Below are positions 11,156 to 23,100 of a stretch of 64,000 nucleotides of DNA, piece by piece. This DNA comes from Streptomyces sp. 35G-GA-8. Its GTDB lineage: Bacteria; Actinomycetota; Actinomycetes; Streptomycetales; Streptomycetaceae. The notes beneath the pieces were generated by a model, which saw only the letters and a program-made list of their open reading frames with translations, was not told the DNA's origin and made no database searches. A program made the translations under genes and the position numbers. Numbering within the stretch: position 1 is the first letter of the stretch; every line of letters begins with the position of its first letter. The stretch is taken from NCBI RefSeq assembly GCF_023534745.1, contig NZ_JAMHJQ010000010.1, positions 341,620 through 405,619 of the forward strand. The letters are read 5' to 3'.

Positions 11156-14100
11156 GGAGATACCGAACTCTTTACCAAGGAGCTCGAACACCTGGTCGTC
11201 GGTCGCGTCGTCGAGATCGTCGGACGCCTCCGCGGCGGCGTCGGCACGACTGTCGCGCCACACGGCCAGCAACGCCGACAGGCGGGCGCCGATCCGGTCG
11301 TCCTCGTCGTCGCCGCGCTCGATCGAGGCGAGGCTCGCCTCGATACGGCTCAACTCGGCGAGCAGCGGCGCCACACCACCGGGCTCGTCGACCACAAGCC
11401 CTTCCGAGAGGAGGCCGACCAGGTCGAGCGGGGTCGGGTAGTCGAATATCAGGGTGGCGGGCAGACGCAGCCCGGTGGCCGCGCCCAGTCGGTTGCGCAG
11501 CTCGACGGCGGTCAGCGAGTCGAAGCCCAGCTCGGTGAAGGCGCGCCGCTCGTCGACCGCCCCGGGACCGGGAAGCGCCAGCACAGCGGCGACATGCGTG
11601 CACACCACCTCCACCAGGGCGGACGTCCGTTCGGTCTTCGGCAGCGCCGCCAGCCGGTCCAGCAGCGCGGCAGCCGGGTCGGTCCCGGTGTCCGCCGCCC
11701 TGCGGGTCGTCGTACGCACGAGACCACTGAACAGCGGTGGCACGACCGGGAGTTCCCGTATGGCCCGCAGGTCGAGCCGCATCGGCACGACAACCGGATC
11801 CACGCCCACGGCCACCGCGTCGAACAGCTCGAGCCCCTCCTCGGTGGAGAGGCCCAGGGCCCCGGTCCCGGCCATCCGGGCGCCCATCCCGTCCTCGCCG
11901 GCCCACAGGCCCCATGCCAGCGACGTCGCGGGCAGGCCCTGAGTACGCCGGTGCCGGGCGAGCGCGTCGAGATACGCGTTGGCCGCCGCGTAGTTGGCCT
12001 GGCCGGGATTGCCCAGCGTGCCCGCGGCGGAGGAGAACAGCACGAACGCCGACAGGTCCAGGTCACGGGTCAGCTCATGCAGATGCCACGCCGCGTCGAC
12101 CTTCGGCCGGAACACCGTGTCGACCTGATCCGGGGTCAGCGAACCGATCGTGCCGTCGTCCAGCACACCGGCGGTGTGCACGACGGCCGTCACGGGGTGC
12201 TCGGCCAGCAGCGCCGCCACCGCGTCCCGGTCCGCCACATCACAGGCCGCCACGACGACCTCGGCACCGAGTCCGACCAACTCGTCGTGCAGGGCGCCCA
12301 CTTGACCGCGCCTGCTCGCCAGCACCAGCCGCCGCACCCCGTGCCGCACCACCAGATGCCGCGCCACCAAACCACCGAGCATCCCGCTCGCACCGGTCAC
12401 CAGCACCGGCCCCACACCGAAATCGGGCCCCTCCGACTCCACCGCACCCGCACGCACAAGCCTCGGCACGAACAACCCACCGGCCCGCAGGGCCAGCTCG
12501 GGTTCCGTGCCGGCGATGGCCGGCTTCCAGCCGTCCTCGTCGTCGATGTCCACGAGTACGAAGCGGTCCGGGTTCTCCGACCGCGCCGTCCGCACCAGAC
12601 CCCACACCGCGGCCGCCGCCAGATCCGGCACATCCTCCCCGGCCCCGACCGCCACCGCACCGCGCGTCACCAGCACCAGCCGCGACGCCGCACAGCGGTC
12701 GTCGGCCAACCAGCCCCGCACCAGCTCCAGAACGGCCAGCACCTCCCGGCGTACCGCGGCCACATCGCGCGACCCGGCACACCGCACCACGACGTTCTCC
12801 GGCAGCGACTCCCCCGCGTCCAGCGCCGACCGCACAGCGGCCCAGTCCGCGAACTCCGCGACGGAACCGGCACCCCCGGCCGACGCCGAAGCGGTCACCC
12901 AGTCCAGCCGGAACAGCGACTCATGCCTCCGCGCCGACCCCAGCGAACCCGCCGACACCGGTCGCAGCACCAGTGAGTCGATCGTGGCCACCGGAGCACC
13001 CGCCCCGTCCGCCACGGCCAGCGCCACCCCGTCCGACCCCGCGGGCGCCAACCGCACCCGCAACGCCGTCGCACCCGAAGCGTGCAGCCGCGCACCCGAC
13101 CATGAGAACGGCAACCTGCCGGGAGCATCCGCGTCGCCCATCAGTCCGATGGCGTGCAGCGCCGCGTCCAGCAACGCCGGATGCAGACCGAACCCATCCA
13201 CACCCACACCCTCGGGCAGCGCGACCTCGGCGAACACCTCGTCCCCACTGCGCCACGCCGCACGCAGCCCCTGGAACACCGGCCCATAACCGAAACCGCC
13301 ATCGGCCATCCGGTCGTAGAGCCCGTCCAGGTCCACGGCCCGCGCCCCGGCTGGCGGCCAGACACCGACATCGGCCGACGGTACGTCGGCGCCACCGCTC
13401 GCGAGCACACCACTCGCGTGCCGCACCCACAGATCGCCGTCGTCGTCCCGCGCGTGCACCGTCACGGGACGCCGACCGGACTCGTCCGGCACACCGACCC
13501 GCACCTGCACCCGCACCGAGCCGTTCTCGGCCAGGACGAGCGGCGCCTCCAGCGTCAGCTCCTCGACCAGGTCGCACCCGACCTGATCACCCGCACGCAC
13601 CGCCAGCTCCAGGAACGCCGTACCGGGCAGCAGCACCGAACCCTGGATGGCGTGATCGGCCAGCCACGGGTGCGTCCGCCGCGACAGCCTGCCGGTGAAC
13701 AGGACGGTGTCCTCGTCCGCCGGGGCGACCGCCGCACCCAGCAGCGGGTGATCGGCGGAACCGAGCCCGAGCCCGGTCGCGTCGGTGGCGGGCCGCACGC
13801 TCGTGTCAGGCCAGAACCGCTGGTACTGGAAGGCGTACGTCGGCAGATCCACCCGTCGTGCGCCGCTGCCCGCGAAGTAGGCGGCCCAGTCGACGTGTAC
13901 GCCCCGCACATGCAACTCGGCGAGCGCGGTCATGAGGGCGCCGTCCTCCGTCCGGTCCCCGCGCAGCACCGGGACGAACGCCGCGTCCGGCAGGGACTCC
14001 TGACCCAGCGCCGACAGCACGCCACCGGGTCCGATCTCGACGAGGACGTCCGCTCCGGTGGCGACCACGGCGTCGGCGAACCGCACCGACTCCCGTACGT

Positions 14101-17100
14101 GGCGCACCCAGTACTCCGGCGAACCCAGCTCCTCGGCCGTCACCTGCGCACCGGTCAATGTGGACACGATCGGGATCGTGGGCGCCTCGAACGACACGCC
14201 CTCCAGCACCGCGCGGAACTCGTTCAGCATCGGCTCCATCAACGGCGAGTGGAACGCGTGGCTGACACGGAGCCGGGTCGTCTTACGGCCTGCCTCACGC
14301 CACCGCTCCGCGACCACCTCCACATCGGCGGCCACACCCGAAACCACCACCGAGTTCGGACCGTTGACCGCCGCGATACCCACGGTGTCGGGCAGGTCCG
14401 GGGCAACCTCCGCCTCGGACGCCTGGATCGCGGCCATCGCACCGCCCTCGGGCAGCGCCTGCATCAACGCACCACGCGCCGACACCACCTTGACCGCGTC
14501 GGCCAACGACCACACACCCGCTACGTGCGCCGCGGCCAGCTCACCGATCGAATGGCCCGCCAGCACATCCGGCCGGACACCCCACGACTCCAGCAACCGG
14601 AACAACGCCACCTCGACCGCGAACAGCGCCGGCTGCGTCACCCCCGTCTCGTTCAGCGCCTCGGCGTCCTCGCCGAAGAGGACTTCACGCACCTCCGGGC
14701 CGAACTCGCCCAGTACAGCGTCCAGGGCGTCAGCGAACACCGGGAAACGCTCGGACAGTTCACGCCCCATCCCGAGGCGCTGCGACCCCTGTCCCGAGAA
14801 CAGGAAACCCACCCTGTGCTCGTCGGCGACACCTCGTAGGGACCCGGCGGCCAGCCGGCCCTCGACGATGTCGGAGAGCCCGGTCACCAAGTCGGTGACG
14901 TCCCGGCCGACGACGGCGAGCCGGTGCTCGAAGTCGGCCCGCGACGTCGCGAGCGCACGGGCGATGTCCGCCGGGTCGAGGCCGGGCCGGGCGGTCAGGT
15001 GGTCGCGCAGCCGCACCGCCTGGTCGCGCAAGGCGCTCTCGGTACGGCCGGAGACCAGCCAGGGACCGAGCGGCGCCTCGGCCTCGGGAACACGCGGCGC
15101 GTCGACGTCCGGCGTGGCCTCGATGATGACGTGCGCGTTGGTACCGCTGAAGCCGAAGGACGACACACCCGCCCGCCGGGGGCGGTCCGTCTCGGGCCAC
15201 GGCCGCGCCTCGGTCAGCAGCTCCACCGCACCCGCCGACCAGTCGACGTTCCGGGAGCGCTCGCCGACGTGCAGCGTCTTCGGCAGCACACCGTGCCGCA
15301 TCGCCATCACCATCTTGATGACGCCACCCACACCGGCGGCGGCCTGGGTGTGACCGATGTTGGACTTCAGCGAGCCCAGCCACAGCGGCTCGCCCGCCCG
15401 GTCCCGCCCGTAGGTGGCGAGCAGCGCCTGCGCCTCGATCGGGTCACCCAGCGTCGTACCGGTCCCGTGCGCCTCCACAGCGTCCACATCCGACGGGGAC
15501 AGGCCCGCGCTCGCCAGCGCCTGACGAATCACGCGTTGCTGCGACGGACCGTTCGGCGCGGTGAGTCCGTTGGACGCGCCGTCCTGGTTCACCGCCGAAC
15601 CACGGATCACCGCCAGCACCTGGTGACCGTTGCGCTCGGCGTCCGACAACCGCTCCAGCACGAGCATCCCGACGCCCTCGCCCCAGCCGGTCCCATTGGC
15701 GTCGTCCGAGAACGAGCGGCACCGGCCGTCCGGCGACAGGCCCTGCTGGCGGCTGAAGTCGATGAACGCGGAGGGTGTCGACATGACGGTGGTGCCACCC
15801 GCGAGGGCGAGCGAGCACTCGCCCGACCGCAGCGCCTGCGCCGCCAGATGCAGCGCGACGAGCGACGACGAGCACGCCGTGTCCACGGTCATCGCGGGGC
15901 CTTCGAGGCCGAACGTGTAGGACACCCGGCCGGACGCGACGCTGCCCGCGTTGCCCGTACCGAGATAGCCCTCGACACTCTTCGGCACGCCGTGCAGTTG
16001 GCTGGCGTAGTCGTGGTACATCACGCCCGCGAACACACCGGTCGCGCTCCCCCGCAATGACCTGGGGTCGATGCCGGCCCGCTCGAACGCCACCCAGGAG
16101 GTCTCCAGCAGCAGCCGGTGCTGCGGATCCATCGCCAGCGCCTCCCGGGGAGAGATGCCGAAGAACGCCGGGTCGAACAGGTCGGCGTCGTGCAGGAAGC
16201 CGCCCTCACGGGTGTAAGAGCTGCCGACCCGTTCGCCCGACGGGTCGTAGAGCTCGTCCGTGTCCCATCCGCGCTCGGTCGGGAACAGTGTGATGCCCTC
16301 GGCTCCGTCGGCGACCAGCCGCCACAGGTCCTCGGGCGAGCGGACGTCGCCGGGGTAGCGGCAGCTCATGCCGACGATCGCGATCGGCTCGTCGGTCACG
16401 GCCACGGCCACGGCCGTACCGGTGGTCGCCGGGACGACGGGCGCGCCCGCGAACTCGGCGCCGACGAACGCGGCGAGCGCCGTGGGGGTCGGGTAGTCGA
16501 AGACCAGCGTGGCGGGCAGGCGCAGCCCGGTGGCCGCGCCCAGTCGGTTACGCAGGTCGACGGCGGTCAGCGAGTCGAAACCCAGCTCGGTGAACGCCTG
16601 GCCGGACGCGACCGCCTCCGGCCCGGAGTGGCCGAGCACCGCGGCGGCCTGGGTACGGACGAGGTCGAGCAGTATCCGGTCGCGCTCGGCCCCGGCCAGC
16701 GGTGCCAGCCGGTTCCGCAGCGCGGCGACCGGGTCGGCGCCGCTCCCCGCCGCCCTGCGGCTGGTCGTCCGGACCAGACCGCTGAACACCGGTGGCACCA
16801 GCGGGAGTTCCCGTACGGCCTTCGGGTCGAGCCGCATCGGTACGACGACCGGATCGGTCCCGCAGACCGCGGCGTCGAAGAGCGCGACCCCCTCCTCCGC
16901 CGACAGACCGGTGGAGGCGGACTGTGCCACCCGAGCACCCATGCCGTCCGCCCACAGGCCCCATGCCAGCGATGTCGCGGGCAGGCCCTGGGTACGGCGG
17001 TGCTGTGCCAGTGCGTCCAGGAACGTGTTCGCCGCCGCGTAGTTGCCCTGGCCCGGACCGCCGAGAGTGCCGGCCACCGAGGAGAACAGCACAAACGCCG

Positions 17101-20100
17101 ACAGGTCCAGATCACGGGTCAGCTCGTGCAGATGCCACGCCGCGTCGACCTTCGGCCGGAACACGGCGTCGACCTGATCCGGAGTCAGCGAACCGATCGT
17201 GCCGTCGTCCAGCACACCGGCGGTGTGCACGACAGCGGTCACCGGGTGCTCGGCCAGCAGCGCAGCCACCGCGTCCCGGTCCGCGACGTCGCAGGCGGCC
17301 ACGGTGACCTCGGCACCGAGTCCGACCAACTCGTCGTACAGGCCGCCCACTTGACCGCGCCTGCTCGCCAGCACCAGCCGCCCGACCCCGTGGCCGCCGA
17401 CGAGGTGCCGGGCGACCAGACCGCCCAGCGCACCCGACGCGCCCGTCACCAGGACCGAACTGTCCGGCCCGAACGCCTGGTCGGTGCCGGCCTCCGGCCG
17501 TACCCGCGCCAGGCGGGCCACGAACACCCGTCCGTCCCGCACGACGGCCTGGGGCTCCCCGGTCGCCAGCGCCGGCCTCCAGCCGTCCTCGTCGTCGATG
17601 TCGACCAGTACGAAGCGGTCCGGGTTCTCCGACTGCGCCGTCCGCACCAGACCCCACACCGCGGCCGCCGCCAGATCCGGCACGTCATCCTCACGGCCGA
17701 CCGCGACGGCGCCCCGGGTCACCAGCACGAGCCGCGAGGCCGCACAGCGGTCGTCGGCCAACCAGCCTTGCACCAGCTCCAGCGCGGCCAGCACCTCCGG
17801 GCGTACGGCGGCCACATCGCGCGACTCGGAGCACCGCACCACGACGTTGTCGGGCAGCGACTCCCCCGCGTCCAGCGCCGCCCGCACGGCGGCCCAGTCC
17901 GCGAACTCCGCCGCGAACTCCGGCGCGGAGCCGGCGCTCCCGGTGGACGCCGAAGCGGTCACCCAGTCCAGCCGGAACAGCGACTCCCATCCCTGCCGCG
18001 ACAGCGTCGCCGACACCGGTCGCAGGACCAGTGAGTCGATCGTGGCCACCGGAGCACCCGCCCCGTCCGCCACGGCCAGCGCCACCCCGTCCGACCCCGC
18101 GGGCGCCAACCGCACCCGCAGCACCGTCGCACCGGAGGCGTGCAGCCGCATGCCCGACCACGAGAACGGCAGCTTGCCGGGCCCGTCGGAATCACCCATC
18201 AGCCCAATGGCGTGCAGCGCCGCGTCCAGCAGCGCCGGATGCAGACCGAACCCATCCGCACCCACATCCTCGGGCAGCGCGACCTCGGCGAACACCTCGT
18301 CCCCACTGCGCCACGCCGCACGCAGCCCCTGGAACACCGGCCCATAACCGAAACCGCCATCGGCCATCCGGTCGTAGAACCCGTTCAGGTCCACTGTCTC
18401 GGCACCGGCGGGCGGCCAGACACCGACATCGACCGAGGGTTCGTCGGCGCCACCGCTCGCGAGCACACCACTCGCGTGCCGCACCCACAACTCGGCGTCA
18501 TCGTCCCGCGCGTACACCGTCACAGGACGACGACCGGACTCGTCCGGCACACCCACTCGTACCTGCACCCGGACGCCGCCGCGCTCGGGCAGCACGAGCG
18601 GCACCTCCAGCGTCAGCTCCTCGACCAGGCCGCAGCCGAGCTGATCGCCGGCCCGGATCGCCAGCTCGGCGAACGCCGTGCCGGGCAACAGGACCGAGCC
18701 CTGGATCGCGTGGTCCGCCAGCCACGGGTGGGACTCCAGGGACAACCGGCCCGTGAAGAGCCGCCCGTCCGAGTCCGCCGTGTCGACGACCGCGCTGAGC
18801 AGCGGATGGTCGGCCGAGCCGAGCCCCGCCGCGTCCAGGTCGCCGGCCGAGACCCCGGCGTCCAGCCAGTAGCGCTGGTGCTGGAAGGCGTACGTCGGCA
18901 GATCCACCCGACGCGCGCCACGACCGGCGAAGAACGCCTCCCAGTCCACCCGTACGCCCCGCGTGGACATCCGCGCCACCGCGGAGATCAGCGCCGACTC
19001 CTCCGGACGATCGCCGCGCAGCGCCGGCACGAACATCGCTTCCGGCGCGGACTCCTGGCCCAGTGCCGACAGTGTCCCGCCCGGCCCGATCTCGACGAAC
19101 GTGACCGCGCCCTCGGCGACCAGCGTCTCGACGGCGTCGGCGAACCGCACCGACTCCCGTACGTGCCGCACCCAGTAATCCGGCGAACCCAACTCCTCGG
19201 CCGTCGCCTGCGCGCCGGTCAGCGTTGACACGATCGGGATCGTGGGCGCCTCGAACGACACGCCCTCCAGCACCGCGCGGAACTCGTCCAGCATCGGGTC
19301 CATCAACGGCGAGTGGAAGGCGTGGCTGACGCGCAGCCGGGTCACCTTCCGCCCGGTCTCACGCCATCGCTCGGCAACAGTCTCCACGTCGGCGGCGACA
19401 CCGGAAATCACCACCGAGTGCGGACCGTTGACCGCCGCGATACCCACGGTGTCGGGCAGGTCCGGCGCGACCTCCGCCTCGGACGCCTGGATCGCGACCA
19501 TCGCGCCGCCCTCGGGCAGCGCCTGCATCAGCGCGCCGCGCGCCGACACAACGCGAGCGGCGTCGGCCGGCGACCACACACCCGCCACGTGCGCCGCGGC
19601 CAGCTCACCGATCGAGTGCCCGGCCAGCATGGTGGGTCGAATGCCCCAGGACTCCAGCAGTCGGAACAGCGCGACCTCGACCGCGAACAGCGCCGGCTGG
19701 GTCACACCTGTCTGGTTCAGCGCCTCGGCGTCCTCGCCGAACAGGACTTCACGTACCGCCGGGCCGAACTCGTCCAGTACAGCGTCCAGAGCCTCGGCGA
19801 ACACCGGAAAACGCTCGGACAGTTCACGGCCCATCCCGAGCCGCTGCGAGCCCTGACCCGAGAACAGGAAACCCACACCGCCGACGGCGACGGACCCCGT
19901 GACCAGGCCGGGGAACGTACGCTCCTCGGCCAGTGCGGCGAGCCCGTCCAGCAGTGCCTCACGGTCGTCCGCCACGACGACGGCCCGGTGGTCGAAGGCG
20001 GACCGTGTCGCCGTCAGTGAGTAGGCGACGTCCAGCACGCCGATCCCCGGCTCGCCCGCGACACGCTCCCGCAGCCGCGACGCCTGCTCCCGCAGCGCTT

Positions 20101-23100
20101 CCACGCTCCGGCCCGACAACACCCACGGTGCGACGCCGTCGACCGGAACCGGAACCGGAACCGGAACCGGAAGGCGGTCCTCGCCCGGCGCGTGCTCGAT
20201 GATGGTGTGCGCGTTCGTGCCGCTCACACCGAACGACGACACACCGGCACGACGCAGCCGGCCCGTCTCCGGCCAGGGCCGGGCCTCCGTCAGCAGTTCG
20301 ACATCACCGGCCGACCAGTCCACCTGGGACGTGGGCTCGTCGGCGTGCAGGGTCGGTGGCAGCACACCGTGCCGCAGCGCCATGACCATCTTGATGATGC
20401 CGCCGACCCCGGCCGCTGCCTGGGTGTGGCCGGTGTTCGACTTGATCGAGCCGAGCCACAGCGGCTCACCGGCACGGTCCTGGCCATAGGTGGCCAGCAG
20501 CGCCTGCGCCTCGATCGGGTCACCCAGCGTCGTACCCGTGCCATGCGCCTCCACCGCGTCCACCTCGGACGGTGTCAGCCCGGCACTCGCCAGAGCCTGG
20601 CGAATGACCCGCTGCTGCGACGGGCCGTTCGGCGCGGTGAGGCCGTTGGACGCGCCGTCCTGGTTGATCGCCGAGCCCCGCACCACCGCCAGCACCTGGT
20701 GGCCGTTGCGCCGGGCGTCGGACAGCCGCTCCACGAGCAGCATGCCGACGCCCTCGCCCCAGCCGGTGCCGTCCGCGCTGTCGGAGAACGACTTGCACCG
20801 ACCGTCGGCGGCCAGACCCCGCTGGCGGCTGAAGTCGACGAACGTGCCCGCGGTGGCCATCACGGCGACGCCGCCGGCCAGCGCCATATCGCACTCGCCG
20901 GACCGCAGCGCCTGCACCGCCATGTGCAGGGCGACCAGCGACGACGAGCACGCCGTGTCCACCGTGACCGCGGGGCCCTCAAGCCCCAGCACGTAGGCGA
21001 CGCGGCCGGACGCGACACTGCCGGAGGCGCCGGTGCCGAGATAGCCCTCCACGTCCTCCGGAACGGAACGCAGCCGCGCCGCGTAGTCGTGGTACATCAG
21101 ACCCGCGAACACACCGGTCGCGCTGCCCCGCACCGACTCCGGGGCGATCCCCGCCCGTTCGAACGCCTCCCACGAGGTCTCCAGCAGCAGACGCTGCTGC
21201 GGGTCCATCGCCAGCGCCTCACGCGGCGAGATCCCGAAGAACGCCGGGTCGAACTGGTCGGCGTCGTACAGGAAGCCGCCTTCACGCGTGTAGGAGGTGC
21301 CCATGTGTTCCGGGTCCGGGTGGTACAGCCTCTCCACGTCCCAGCCGCGATTGCCGGGGAACTCGCCGATGGCGTCGACACCGTTCAGCACGAGCTGCCA
21401 CAGGTCCTCGGGCGAGTTCACACCGCCGGGATAGCGGCAGCTCATGCCGACGATCGCGATCGGCTCGTCGGTCACGGTGGCCACCGCGCGAGCGGTCGCC
21501 ACCGTGACGACCGGAGAACCCGCGAGCTCGGTGCCGAGGAAGGCGGCCACCGCCTCGGGGGTCGGGTAGTCGAAGACCAACGTCGCGGGCAGGCGCAGCT
21601 CGGTGACCGCGTTGAGGTTGTTGCGCAGCTCGACAGCGCTGAGGGAGTCGAAGCCGAGTTCCCTGAACGCGCGGTCGGGCGCGATGGCGTGCGCCGAGCT
21701 GTGGCCCAGCACCATGGCCACATGCCCCAGCACGAGGTCCAGCAATACCTTCTCCCGCTCGGCGTCGGTGAGTCCCACCAGCGACTCGGCCAGCGCCGAG
21801 CCCGCGACGGCCGCGCGCTCGACTGCCCTGCGCGCCGTGCCGCGCACCAGACCGCGCAGGACGAGCGCCACGGGGTGTGAACGCGCCTGCCGGTGCAGGG
21901 CGGGCAGATCCAGGGGCACCGGCGCCAGCACGGCACGCCCGGTCGAACCCGCGGCGTCGAACAGGGCGAGCCCCTGGGCCGTACGGAGCGGGATCAGACC
22001 GCCCCTGCTCATCCGCTTCACATCGGCCTCGTCGAGCTGGCCGCTCATCCCGCTGGCTTCGGCCCACAGGCCCCACGCCAGCGACGTGGCGGGCAGGCCG
22101 GCGAAGCGCCGGTGCTGCGCGAGCGCGTCCAGGAACGTGTTGGCCGCCGCGTAATTGCCCTGGCCCGGACCACCGAACACACCGGAGGCGGAGGAGAACA
22201 GCACGAATGCCGACAGGTCCAGATCGCGGGTCAGCTCGTGGAGGTTCCATGCCGCGTCGACCTTCGGCCGGAACACGGTGTCGATCCGCTCCGAGGTCAG
22301 CGAACCGATCGTGCCGTCGTCCAGCACACCGGCGGTGTGCACGACGGCCGTCACCCGGTGCTCGGCCAGCAGCGCCGCCACGGCCTCCCGGTCGGCCACG
22401 TCACACGCCGCGAACACCACCTCGGCACCCTGCGCCACGAGTTCATCACGCAGCTCCCCGGCACCCTCGGCCGCAGCGCCACGCCTGCTGACCAGCAGCA
22501 GACTCCGCACACCCCGCTCCACCACCAGATGCCGGGCCACCAGACCACCCAACGTGCCCGTCGCACCCGTGACCAGCACCGCACCCGAACCAAAACCGGG
22601 GTCATCCACCACGGACCGCCGAACCCTGGCCAGCCGCGGCACACTGACGGCGCCGGAGCGGACCGCCAACTGCGGTTCACCGGTGGCCAACGCGGACGGC
22701 AACGCGTCGAGCGAGGCCACTTCGTCGTCGAGGTCGACCAGCACGATACGGTCCGGATTCTCCGACTGGGCCGATCGCACCAGGCCCCACACGGCGGCCT
22801 GCGCGACGTCCCGTACATCCTCGTCGTCCGAGACGGCGACCGCGCCGCCGGTCACCACGACCAGGCGGGCCGCGTCGAACCGCTCGTCCGTCAGCCAGGT
22901 CTGGACCGCGTCGAGCGCCCAGTGCGCCGCCTCGTGCGCCGAGGAAACGGGGTGGGACGCGGACATGATCGGACGGGTCAGGACGACGAAGTCGGGCAGC
23001 TCCACCGACGGCGTGAGCGTCTCCAGTTCCGTCCACTCGGTCGTCGGGAGATCGCCGTCGGGCAGCGCCACCGGCACCCAGTCCACACCGAACAGGGCGT

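Larger units (their letters stand above)
10833..11400 (-). other. C-to-D docking interface, split by a 179-bp element
   Basis: The C tail (11156-11400) reads [20 protein letters not shown], then [16 protein letters not shown], and ends [15 protein letters not shown]. The D head (10833-10929) reads [18 protein letters not shown], then [10 protein letters not shown]. Between them lies an inverted-repeat element (10977-11155) whose border supplies the present stop of gene C. The docking helices themselves look intact. Confidence 0.82.

Noticed and set aside
20143-20172. Short tandem repeats as a CRISPR array
   Set aside because: The unit is 6 bp without spacers and lies in frame inside a PKS gene.
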